From Debaryomyces hansenii CBS767 (Eukaryota; Ascomycota; Pichiomycetes; Serinales; Debaryomycetaceae), in assembly GCF_000006445.2 (NCBI RefSeq), contig NC_006047.2, forward strand, positions 1,736,001 through 1,800,000: a stretch of 64,000 nucleotides of DNA. The letters are read 5' to 3'. The notes beneath the pieces were generated by a model that was given only the letters and a program-made list of their open reading frames with translations, ran no database searches and was not told the DNA's origin. A program made the translations under genes and the position numbers. Shown here one piece after another: positions 37,063 to 45,674 of the stretch (within the stretch, counting starts at the first letter, position 1; each line of letters opens with the position of its first letter).

Positions 37063-39786
37063 ATGTCGCCAGATATAGCCGAACAAGAATATATAGAGCT
37101 ATCGAACATCAATGTTGATGGCACAACAACATCTGATAATGCATTCAATATAGGGAATAATTGGAACCTCACCACAGACCAAATTCAATTTATCCTCTTA
37201 AGACTCGGTATTATAACTGATGATACTTATAAACCGGGATCATCGCTTGACATAAATCTAAGTCAAACATCAAGGTTTATGATCAACAAAATAGACAATT
37301 TGAGCGTAATTGAAGCAATCACTATATTAAGAGAGGCCTTAGCTGAACATAAAGACGATTTCAATTTTTTGCATGAAGATTATCAACTTCTTCAAAGATT
37401 AGTCCGTTTAATTCCAGGAGATTTTGAAATATCGGGCAAGCAAGAGATAGAAAAAACAAATCCAGAAGAAATAGAGGAAAAACCAACACATTTTAAGAAT
37501 AAGACGTATTTAAATATAATAGATTGGAATTTGCAAGTACGACTTGAAGCAGCATTGATTGCGTTCCATTCACCTTATCCTGAAATAAGAGCTATAACAG
37601 ATCCGGTTGATGAACAAGAAATGCCTGCTGAGACAATCAGGGCCTATGTAATCGGATTTTTCTGGACATTAATAGGCTCAATAATAAATAACTTTTTTGT
37701 TCATAGGTTACCATCTATATCACTAGGGCTGCATACCATACAACTATTACTTTTACCAAGTGGTAGACTATGGGAGAAAATGATGCCATATGATAAAATG
37801 ATCACTATTTTTGGTTATCTGTTCAACTTGAATCCAGGACCCTGGTCATATAAAGAAATGATGCTAAGCACGATTATCTATCTGTGCTCCGCGGGGACGC
37901 CATATCTGGTTTACAATATATTTGTTATGAAGTTAGATAAATTTTATGGGTTGAAATGGGTTTCATGGGTATATCAGCTTTTGTTAGCTCTCTCTACGCA
38001 ATGTTTAGGATTTGGGTTTGCTGGTATCATGAGAAAAGTATGTATTTATCCAGTGAAATCCATATGGCCAACTATATTACCTACAATTGCTCTAAATAGG
38101 GCATTGATGCACCAAGATGACGGAAATAATCCATCAATTCATGGTTGGAAGATATCTAGATATTCCTTTTTCTACGTGATGTTTGGTTTGAGTTTTATTT
38201 ACAACTGGATTCCGTCTTATTTTTTTACTGCATTATCCTCTTTTAATTGGCCAACATGGATAAATCCATATCTGGTCCATTTGAATAATGTTACTGGGTT
38301 CAAATCTGGATTGGGCCTTAATCCTTTGCCTACCTTAGACTGGAATATTCTTGATGCAGCTGGCTGTCTCACATTTCCATTTTACACGTATGCGAACCAA
38401 TATCTCGGATCAGTCTTAGGATTCTTTGTTATCTTGATTGTTTACTATACAAACAATAAGTGGACTGGATACTTACCAATAAACTCCAATGCTCTATTTA
38501 ACAATGAAGGTAAAATTTATAATGTTCACAGCATTTTAAATGATAAGAATATGTTTGATGAAAAAAAATATAAAGAATATGGACCACCATATTTTAGTGC
38601 TGCTAATTTGGTTTTGTATGGTGCTTATTTTTGCTTATACCCTTTTGCAATATTTTTTCACGTTGTAACTGAATGGGAATCAATGAAAGCAAGCTTCGTA
38701 AATGTTTGGCATTCTATCGTTGATTCCCTGTCCAGTAAAGGAAATATTTTTGGTAGGTATAGCAAGGATCCACATTGTGTGATGATGTCTAAGTATAGAG
38801 AAGTCCCTGATTGGTGGTTTTTAGTAATATTGGTGGTGAGCACCGTATTTGCAATATTGTGTGTGTCGTTATATCCTACCGAAACGCCAATTTGGGGTAT
38901 CTTCTTCACCATTTTTATCAACTTTATATTCTTGATTCCAATGACTGCAATTGCTTCTGTCACAGGGTTTTCTTTCGGCCTAAACGTGTTAGTGGAATTA
39001 ATTGTCGGTTACACAATCCCAAACTCTGGAATAGCGTTGATTACATTGAAAAGTTATGGTTATAATATAGACAGCCAAGCTAGTAACTATATTACCGACC
39101 AGAAATTGGCACACTATTCTAAGTTACCCCCCAGAGCAATATTCAAGGGACAGCTTATATCTACGATAATAAGTGTATCAACTGCTTTGATCATCGCTAA
39201 CTGGCAGTTGGACAATATTCAAGACATTTGTGATTCTCATCAAAAGGAAAGATTCAGTTGCCCTGGTGCCAACACTTTCTTTTTTTCAAGCGTTCAATAT
39301 GGTGAGATTGGCCCCGCAAAAGTATTCAGCGGGCTATATCCGGTTTTGAAATGGTGTTTCTTATTAGGAGTGTTGTTGGTCATTCCATGCTACTGGTTTA
39401 AGAAGAATGGTCCATCAAGATTGACGAGATATTTTCATCCCACGATCATCATTGGTGGATTTTTGATGTATGCACCTTACAACCTCCTGTACTACACGGG
39501 TGGATTTTATCTTTCGTTCATCTTCATGTACTATATCAAAAAGAATTACATATTATGGTGGGAAAAATACAATTACATTCTAACCAGTGCATTGTCTGCT
39601 GGAGTAGCGTTCAGTGCCTTAATCATCTTCTTCACGGTTCAAAATGATTATACAGCCTTAGATTGGTGGGGTAATAATGTTAATGATCAGGGTATTGAAG
39701 GTGGACTTGCACCCAAATACACATGGTTAGACGTGAAACAAGCAGAGGACGGCTATATAGGTCTACGCAAAGGTCATTTTCCGTAG
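37063..39786 (+). CDS. OPT-family oligopeptide transporter
   Basis: 907 residues: a ~150-residue hydrophilic N-terminus, then about 14-16 hydrophobic segments. OPT landmarks are SPYPEIRAITDP, ETIRAYVIGFFWT, FNLNPGPWSYKE (residues ~254-265), GWKISRYSFFYVMFGLSFIYNW, PNSGIALITLKSYGYN and HYSKLPPRA. It is probably a proton-coupled plasma-membrane importer of tetra/pentapeptides or related compounds. Residue 253 is a CTG in GY-x-FNLNPGP, where a small residue is expected. CTG-clade yeasts carry several OPT paralogues, so no number is given. Confidence 0.92.
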   Translation: MSPDIAEQEYIELSNINVDGTTTSDNAFNIGNNWNLTTDQIQFILLRLGIITDDTYKPGSSLDINLSQTSRFMINKIDNLSVIEAITILREALAEHKDDFNFLHEDYQLLQRLVRLIPGDFEISGKQEIEKTNPEEIEEKPTHFKNKTYLNIIDWNLQVRLEAALIAFHSPYPEIRAITDPVDEQEMPAETIRAYVIGFFWTLIGSIINNFFVHRLPSISLGLHTIQLLLLPSGRLWEKMMPYDKMITIFGYLFNLNPGPWSYKEMMLSTIIYLCSAGTPYLVYNIFVMKLDKFYGLKWVSWVYQLLLALSTQCLGFGFAGIMRKVCIYPVKSIWPTILPTIALNRALMHQDDGNNPSIHGWKISRYSFFYVMFGLSFIYNWIPSYFFTALSSFNWPTWINPYLVHLNNVTGFKSGLGLNPLPTLDWNILDAAGCLTFPFYTYANQYLGSVLGFFVILIVYYTNNKWTGYLPINSNALFNNEGKIYNVHSILNDKNMFDEKKYKEYGPPYFSAANLVLYGAYFCLYPFAIFFHVVTEWESMKASFVNVWHSIVDSLSSKGNIFGRYSKDPHCVMMSKYREVPDWWFLVILVVSTVFAILCVSLYPTETPIWGIFFTIFINFIFLIPMTAIASVTGFSFGLNVLVELIVGYTIPNSGIALITLKSYGYNIDSQASNYITDQKLAHYSKLPPRAIFKGQLISTIISVSTALIIANWQLDNIQDICDSHQKERFSCPGANTFFFSSVQYGEIGPAKVFSGLYPVLKWCFLLGVLLVIPCYWFKKNGPSRLTRYFHPTIIIGGFLMYAPYNLLYYTGGFYLSFIFMYYIKKNYILWWEKYNYILTSALSAGVAFSALIIFFTVQNDYTALDWWGNNVNDQGIEGGLAPKYTWLDVKQAEDGYIGLRKGHFP

Positions 39787-39953
39787 GTCGAGTCGCGTTT
39801 CGGCTGCATTCGTTTTTTTCGAACATGACGAGGCTGTCAAATTTTTACGAGCCGTGTCATGAGTATTTTTTCAAAGCCCATCTTCCAGATATATATAATT
39901 AGCTGTCAAAGTTGCTGCAGGTCGTTTATAGAGTAGTGTTAGACCAATAGGTT

Positions 39954-40478
39954 ATGTACTTTCTTAGACTATTAATATTATGCAGTATTTGTGTTTCGAT
40001 ACAATCAACGATTATTCCTCAAGAATTAGAGATTAGACCGTTCAACATTGAGGATGAAGCTGCTCATCAATACGGACAACAAAGAAAAGGTTTAAATGGC
40101 TTAATTAAGAGATTGAGGTTCGGAGGATTCTCATCAGGTTCTAGAGGAGGTTCTAGAGGAGGTTCGTCGAGTGGATCGTCTTCAGGTTATAGAGGTGGTG
40201 GATCGTCTTCAGGTTCTAGAGGTAGTGGATCGTCTTCAGGTTCTAGAGGTAGTGGATCATCATCAGGTTCTAGAGGTAGAGGTAGTGGAAGCAGAACGGG
40301 GGCAGGGATAGGAGCAGGGCTAGGGATAGGAGCAGCAGCAGGACATAGGCATAGAAATAATAATTCCTCAGAGACTAGCTCGGCGAGCTCTTCGCGTTTA
40401 TCGCCACATGATCTATTTGGGTCGCCTATAAATATCGCTATTGTATTATTGTTAACTTTGGCATACGCAAACATTTAA
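39954..40478 (+). CDS. Secreted or GPI-anchored Ser/Gly/Arg-repeat protein
   Basis: 174 residues. A signal peptide is clear (MYFLRLLILCSICVSIQST). A short spacer follows with the basic pairs QQRKG and LIKR (about 44-54), possible Kex2 sites. Then come tandem S-S-S-G-S-R-G-x-G units (about 60-112), a small Gly/Ala stretch, a Ser/Asn-rich region and a C-terminal hydrophobic stretch INIAIVLLLTLAYANI that looks like a GPI-attachment signal. I recognise no family. It follows the OPT gene in the same direction. Confidence 0.7.
   Translation: MYFLRLLILCSICVSIQSTIIPQELEIRPFNIEDEAAHQYGQQRKGLNGLIKRLRFGGFSSGSRGGSRGGSSSGSSSGYRGGGSSSGSRGSGSSSGSRGSGSSSGSRGRGSGSRTGAGIGAGLGIGAAAGHRHRNNNSSETSSASSSRLSPHDLFGSPINIAIVLLLTLAYANI
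40133..40290 (+). repeat. Ser/Gly/Arg codon repeat
   Basis: Imperfect tandem 27-nt units built on GGTTCTAGAGGTAGTGGATC, with AGT/GGT and TCG/TCA variation, in frame with the secreted protein above. Confidence 0.85.
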
Positions 40479-40907
40479 AATCATCATTCTACCATTGTAT
40501 TTGGGATTTTCATGTTGGTTTTCATTTCTATTTATTTTCATTCATAGCCATTTACCCGTCTATACGTTAGAATCCTAACTCAACTACCATATCGAGCAAA
40601 CTGTAGACGTTTATCTTCTGTATGAAGTTCGACAAAAATGTAGGTTCCACCAAATATTGTTCAAGCATTGTGCTTGTTACTCTGCTCCCGACACCACTAC
40701 CTTGGTATTTATATCATTATCTACTGCTTCTTGAACAATTATTTCTCAAGTATGGTTCCGCCAGGCCGCAAATGTCGCGGCGATTTTTCAGAAAAGTCGT
40801 GAAAAAAGGGTGAATCATCGTTTGGTATTTCCGATGATAAATTATGGAATATTCGTCAACTTCGAATATTTTGATCTTACTACAGTGGAGAGAAAATAAC
40901 TAGGAAT
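40479..40907. other. Intergenic with stacked dyads upstream of ILV6
   Basis: 429 bp. Three inverted repeats lie in its last 145 bp: GCCGC-N7-GCGGC (40765-40781), ATCATCG-N11-CGATGAT (40814-40838) and AATATTCG-N7-CGAATATT (40848-40870). The ATG-proximal stretch also has GTGGAGAGAAAATA (40885-40898), shared with the leader of the ERI1-like gene. A 63-codon frame at 40622 overlaps these elements and is probably not a gene. Confidence 0.6.
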
Positions 40908-41819
40908 ATGATTGCTTCATCCTCATTATGTGGCATTGGTCGCCGTAATTTTGCTAGACAATTTTCCAGAACCAAGACATCAAGCTCAACTTCTGCCTTG
41001 GCTTACAAGGCCTTGCACCGTAATCAAAAGAGACCGCCATTACCTACCTTTGAAACCCCAAATTGGTCCGCTGATGCTGCAGTTTCTTCAATTTTATACG
41101 AAACACCGGTTCCATCGAAGGCACCAAGAAAGCAACACGTTTTAAACTGTTTAGTTCAAAATGAACCAGGTGTATTAAGTTCCGTTTCGAGTACTTTAGC
41201 TGCTAGAGGGTTCAATATTGACTCTTTGGTTGTTTGTAGTACAGAAGTTAAGGACTTGTCTCGTATGACTATCGTCTTGGCGGGACAAGATGCCGTTGTT
41301 GAACAAGCAAGAAGACAAATCGAAGACTTGGTTCCAGTTTATGCTGTCTTGGATTACACCAATGCTGAAATTATCAAAAGAGAGTTGTTATTAGCAAGAG
41401 TTTCATTATTAGGACCTGAATATTTCCACGAACTCATTGCTACCCATAAATTGCACACCAGTGATGGTACCTCACTCCCAGATTTGAGTGCCACTGCGTC
41501 GGCTTTCCATCCAAGTAACTTAGCCCCATCAGAAGCTTTGAGGCACAAACACTCCCACTTAGCTCACATTTCAACTATAACTGAAAAATTTGGCGGTAAG
41601 ATCGTTGACATTGCTGATAGAAACGTTATCGTTGAATTGAGTGCTAAGCCATCTAGAGTTTCCTCTTTCATCCAATTATTACATCCATTTGGTATTTTAG
41701 AAATTGCTAGATCTGGTATGATGGCATTACCAAGAACTCCATTGGATGGTGCTTACGAAGAAGAAGAAGCCGTTAATGCTGCTGATATCGTTGATGCTTC
41801 TCAATTACCTCCTGGTTAG
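40908..41819 (+). CDS. ILV6: Acetolactate synthase regulatory subunit
   Basis: 303 residues. It activates the catalytic subunit Ilv2 in branched-chain amino-acid synthesis and gives valine feedback. The N-terminus MIASSSLCGIGRRNFARQFSRT is a mitochondrial presequence. The ACT domain begins HVLNCLVQNEPGVLSSVSSTLAARGFNIDSL (residues ~78-108). The C-terminal small-subunit domain carries IIKRELLLARVSLLGPEY, then HISTITEKFGGKIVDIADRNVIVELSAKPSR and FGILEIARSGMMALPRTP. Codon use is biased, suggesting good expression. Confidence 0.96.
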   Translation: MIASSSLCGIGRRNFARQFSRTKTSSSTSALAYKALHRNQKRPPLPTFETPNWSADAAVSSILYETPVPSKAPRKQHVLNCLVQNEPGVLSSVSSTLAARGFNIDSLVVCSTEVKDLSRMTIVLAGQDAVVEQARRQIEDLVPVYAVLDYTNAEIIKRELLLARVSLLGPEYFHELIATHKLHTSDGTSLPDLSATASAFHPSNLAPSEALRHKHSHLAHISTITEKFGGKIVDIADRNVIVELSAKPSRVSSFIQLLHPFGILEIARSGMMALPRTPLDGAYEEEEAVNAADIVDASQLPPG

Positions 41820-42268
41820 ATAATTCCTTTCTTATTCATTGTTTATAATATATATTCCAGTAAAGTTCTTTACGTAGCTTAAGTCTAGGAAATTGTAATT
41901 ACTGATATTCTAATCCCATAATCTTGAAAAGATCCATGGTCATAATGGTTCGAAAGTTCCGTGCATATGGAAGCTGAAAGACCCAAACCGTTAGAAACTT
42001 CTAAAACTCCTTTCTAATTCTCTCTATAATGCAGAGTACAAGATCTCGATTATGCTTCGCCAATCTGCAAAATTGATTGTATTACTTCTTATATGCGATA
42101 CTCTTTATATACATGCTTCATTAATCGAACATTTTTGAGAAGGTGCTGAGAAACTTGACCATTAATTATTGCAAATTCCGAGTTCGCATTTAGTAGATGT
42201 TGCATACATAGTACATAAACTAGGACAATCTTTCGATTTGCTCTGTATTTATCTAAAACCATATAAAT
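41820..42268. other. Intergenic, ILV6 3' / HAP3 promoter
   Basis: 449 bp. Apart from a partial heat-shock-like GAAAGTTC near 41955, nothing specific is seen. Confidence 0.45.
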
Positions 42269-43043
42269 ATGAGTAAAATTTCAGATACTGCATTGCATAA
42301 TTCTGACTATGAGATAAAGGAACAAGATAGGTTTTTGCCTATTGCAAATGGTATGTGGAAATAGTTGAGTTGAAATTAAAGACCCATACTAACGTAAATA
42401 GTTGGAAGAGTGATGAAGAAAGCGTTGCCACCACATGCAAAACTATCAAAAGAATCAAAAGAATGCATCCAAGAGTGTGTTTCGGAGTTTATTTCGTTCA
42501 TAACAAGTCATGCTTCAGATAGAGGTCGCTTAGAAAAGAGAAAAACACTCAACGGAGAAGACATACTATGGTCGATGTATATACTAGGATTCGAGAATTA
42601 TTCAGAAACATTGAAAATATACTTAGCCAAGTATAGACAAGTATGTATTTTTATTCATTCCGTTTTCATACGTGAAGCCATTACTAAGACTTTAGTTTGA
42701 ACAAATGGAGGCAGGGAAAAAGGCTACCAAAGGAGGACGATCTAAAGCATACAAGCATGAAGATTCATTCTACGACACGGGAACTGACGAAACAAGTCCC
42801 AGCGATGGAAAAAGCGATTATTCGCCTAATTCAGTGAATCAAGTATCTGAACAAGCTGAAGATTTTAGCTTCCCTTTTGAAGGCGATTCCGTTCCTCCTC
42901 CTGCCCAATGGAATTCAATAGACAACTACCTTGACCCCAAGTATATGTCGAATCTCAATGCCAGGCCTCAGTCAAATGTTCGCCAATTTAACACGGAATC
43001 AGAGATTCTGGCCCTAGAGGACTTTGTTGAAAAAATGGAATAA
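42269..43043 (+). CDS. HAP3: CCAAT-binding factor subunit Hap3 (NF-YB), three exons
   Basis: Exons 42269-42350, 42402-42640 and 42696-43043 give 222 residues. Exon 1 ends [10 protein letters not shown] and joins exon 2 at [21 protein letters not shown], rebuilding the NF-YB histone fold entry D-x-x-LPIAN-V-x-R-x-MK. The fold ends in [13 protein letters not shown] [19 protein letters not shown] and [13 protein letters not shown] at the second splice. Exon 3 is a polar, acidic tail ending in [10 protein letters not shown]. Hap3 pairs with Hap5 and Hap2 on CCAAT boxes to control respiration and iron genes. CTG-clade yeasts can have two HAP3 copies, so this may be one of them. Confidence 0.93.
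42351..42401 (+). other. HAP3 intron 1
   Basis: 51 nt: donor GTATGT (42351-42356), branch TACTAAC (42387-42393), acceptor ATAG ending 42401. Phase 1; splicing makes the Val codon GTT of IANV. Confidence 0.95.
42641..42695 (+). other. HAP3 intron 2
   Basis: 55 nt: donor GTATGT (42641-42646), branch TACTAAG (42682-42688), acceptor TTTAG ending 42695. It lies exactly after the LAKYRQ end of the histone fold, phase 0, and leads into [14 protein letters not shown]. Confidence 0.9.
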
Positions 43044-43682
43044 TTATGTAATAGCCGTATTACAATTTCGGAATCGCTTTCTGGATTAGCTCTCCCAAGG
43101 CAAATCCCATGTACTGCCGAACGGCATATGAACAGACGTACCATCGTACAGCCCATGCTCCAACAGAGCTGAGTACGTGCAGGTCCTGTAACTTATAATC
43201 CTGGCTATTATCAACCTCGCTGCATACAGTTTCGTTACTCTGGAATTATTACCCAATTAGGAAATCCAACGCAAATTTTATCACAATAGTCCTACAATCG
43301 ATACTTCTCTTAAAATTAGTTTGTTGTACAATAATGTGGATCTACTATGAGTTAAGTCGACGCGTGAGTTTAAGGAATTTAATTTTTCAGTTGAAACACT
43401 AACAGAATATATATCCCTTATTAAGCATAATGTTAAAATCAAGAATATGTAAATTTACAACCTAAATTATCATTTTTGACCTGGCATGTGCCATTTTCGT
43501 AGTACCCCTGAGAGGCTTTGTAGGACCACATATCGATGGAACAAGTACATAAACTAGATCATTTGATAAATCAAACCGCGCACGACCTCGATTTTTTGAT
43601 AGGATTTTTTTACCAGAAACAGGTTTCACAATTATCTTATAATCCTTTGACCGAATATTTTCTTAACAACATAGACGTAGTA
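43044..43682. other. Intergenic / BEM1 promoter
   Basis: About 640 bp to the favoured BEM1 start. It contains an MluI cell-cycle-box core ACGCGT (43360-43365) and a pheromone-response-like TGAAACA (43392-43398). An in-frame upstream ATG for BEM1 lies at 43536. Confidence 0.5.
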
Positions 43683-45461
43683 ATGATTAAGTCGTTTAGA
43701 AGAAACAAAGGGCTGTCGAATAATTCTAGTTCGCCCAAGCACTCGATTTCGCGAGTCGGGTCGTCGCATTCGGCCAATACTAGCTTTGAGAGTGCTGATT
43801 TACAGTCGCCAAAGAAGGTAATTAAGGCGTTATACGATTATCAACCACAGGGACCAGGAGAATTGAAATTTTTGAAAGGAGATTTCTTTCATGTGTTGAC
43901 GGATGGAGAAAACAAGGAACATGAAAGTAACGGATGGTGTGAGGCAACGAATCCGATGACAAATCTGAAGGGGATGGTCCCAATTAGCTATTTTGAAGTA
44001 TTTAACAGATCCAGACCTATGGAGACCTCTAATTCGTCGTCACCACAACAGAAAGCACGTACCCAAAGAAATTCGAACCAAACTTTGTATGCTGTTACAT
44101 TATATGAGTTCAAGGCTGAAAGAGAAGACGAGCTAGACATCATACCTGGCGAGAACTTGATTATATGTGCCCATCATGCATTTGAATGGTTTATTGCGAA
44201 GCCGATTAATAGATTAGGGGGACCGGGCTTGGTACCTGTTCTGTATGTTAAGATCATAGACTTAGTGAATCCACTGAATTCACAGGCGAATAATGATGAT
44301 ATGGTGAAAGTTATAAACGATTTCAAGATTCCTACGGTCGAAGAATGGAAAGATCAGACCGCCAAATATCAAGCGTCTACTATTCCATTAGGCTCCATAT
44401 CCAACCAAGCTCCTCCCGTTTCGTCCCATACTCAATTTTTCCAAAGAGAAGCCCAAGATGCATCAGAATACAATAGATCATCCTTAAGCTTAACGAACAC
44501 TTCTATATTAGAAGCAACAGTTGACTCATACCAATTAGACCAAGGTCGTTATCAATATTTAATCATTGCGAAGTTGAGTAATGGAAAGACACGATATTTA
44601 TACCGTTATTACCAGGATTTTTATGATTTGCAAGTAAAATTATTGGAGTTGTTTCCATATGAAGCCGGGAAGATTGAAAATTCTAAAAGAATTATTCCAT
44701 CTATCCCAGGTCCTTTAATCAACGTGAATGATAGTATTTCGAAGTTAAGAAGAGAAAAATTGGATTACTACTTGAGAAACCTTATTGCTTTACCTCCTCA
44801 TATTTCAAAGTCGGATGAAGTATTAAGGTTGTTGGAGGTTTTAGATAATGGATTCGATAAAGAAGCGTCGGATAACCAAAAGGAAAGAAGATCTCTGAAG
44901 CCAATAAGTCAAAAATCAAATTACCAACAGGATAGAATTTCCCAATATTCAAATTTCCATAACCCTTCAAGTACGCAAAACAGGTCATCGTCTACACCCA
45001 CATCTTCAGACTCAGTATTAAATCGTTCCTTGTCCTCGTCGTCGACTAACCTTATGAATTCTTTTGCTAGTACTGGTACTGGCTTGGAGACTAGTACAGG
45101 AAAACCCATTGCATTGTCTAATGGCACGGGCACGGAGACAAAACAATCAAAAATCAAGGCTAAATTCTATTATGATGACGATATATTTGTATTATTATTA
45201 CCTACTAACTTGAGATTACGTGACTTGAAATCAAAATTATGCAAAAGGTTAAGTTTGCATGAATCAACAAAACTTGATTCTAATGATACAGTGCATCTAT
45301 TCTTGAAGAATGATTACGATGATTTTTTAAATGATAATGATATTGCCAATGGAGAACTTCTGGAAACCAACAAACTCAAGTTGTCTACGTTTGAAATTAA
45401 TGACGATGAGAAATTCCAAAATGTCTTATATGATAAATGCAAGCTAACCATACTTGTTTGA
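43683..45461 (+). CDS. BEM1: Polarity scaffold Bem1 (SH3-SH3-PX-PB1)
   Basis: 592 residues from the ATG at 43683 (MIKSFRRNKGL), favoured because S. cerevisiae Bem1 opens with a similar short basic segment; an in-frame ATG at 43536 would add 49 residues. Domains: SH3-1 (about 45-110, KVIKALYDYQPQGPGEL), SH3-2 (about 135-200, with GLVPV-x-YVKIID), PX (about 273-383, with RYQYLIIAKLSNG), PB1 (about 489-592, KIKAKFYYDDDIFVLLLP). It links Cdc42, Cdc24 and PAK kinases at bud sites and mating tips. Codon 187 is CTG in PV-x-YV, where SH3 domains prefer a small or polar residue. Confidence 0.95.
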   Translation: MIKSFRRNKGLSNNSSSPKHSISRVGSSHSANTSFESADLQSPKKVIKALYDYQPQGPGELKFLKGDFFHVLTDGENKEHESNGWCEATNPMTNLKGMVPISYFEVFNRSRPMETSNSSSPQQKARTQRNSNQTLYAVTLYEFKAEREDELDIIPGENLIICAHHAFEWFIAKPINRLGGPGLVPVLYVKIIDLVNPLNSQANNDDMVKVINDFKIPTVEEWKDQTAKYQASTIPLGSISNQAPPVSSHTQFFQREAQDASEYNRSSLSLTNTSILEATVDSYQLDQGRYQYLIIAKLSNGKTRYLYRYYQDFYDLQVKLLELFPYEAGKIENSKRIIPSIPGPLINVNDSISKLRREKLDYYLRNLIALPPHISKSDEVLRLLEVLDNGFDKEASDNQKERRSLKPISQKSNYQQDRISQYSNFHNPSSTQNRSSSTPTSSDSVLNRSLSSSSTNLMNSFASTGTGLETSTGKPIALSNGTGTETKQSKIKAKFYYDDDIFVLLLPTNLRLRDLKSKLCKRLSLHESTKLDSNDTVHLFLKNDYDDFLNDNDIANGELLETNKLKLSTFEINDDEKFQNVLYDKCKLTILV

Positions 45462-45674
45462 TATTGACCTTAATCTAGTTTAATTTTATCAATCTTATAT
45501 AGCTGTATTTGGTTATTTAGTAGGTACTAATAGAATATTGATAATATGCAGGACATGACGTTGAATGTTTATGAAACCAAAACAACAAAAGTCAGACCAA
45601 AATAGATAGGTAACTAAAAACGTACCGAATTGAATATACTGCAAGGTAAAACGCATATAGGGGTATAAAAACCA

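Noticed and set aside
40622..40813. 63-codon plus-strand frame before ILV6
   Set aside because: Overlaps one of the promoter dyads, has biased hydrophobic composition and no family resemblance; more likely non-coding.
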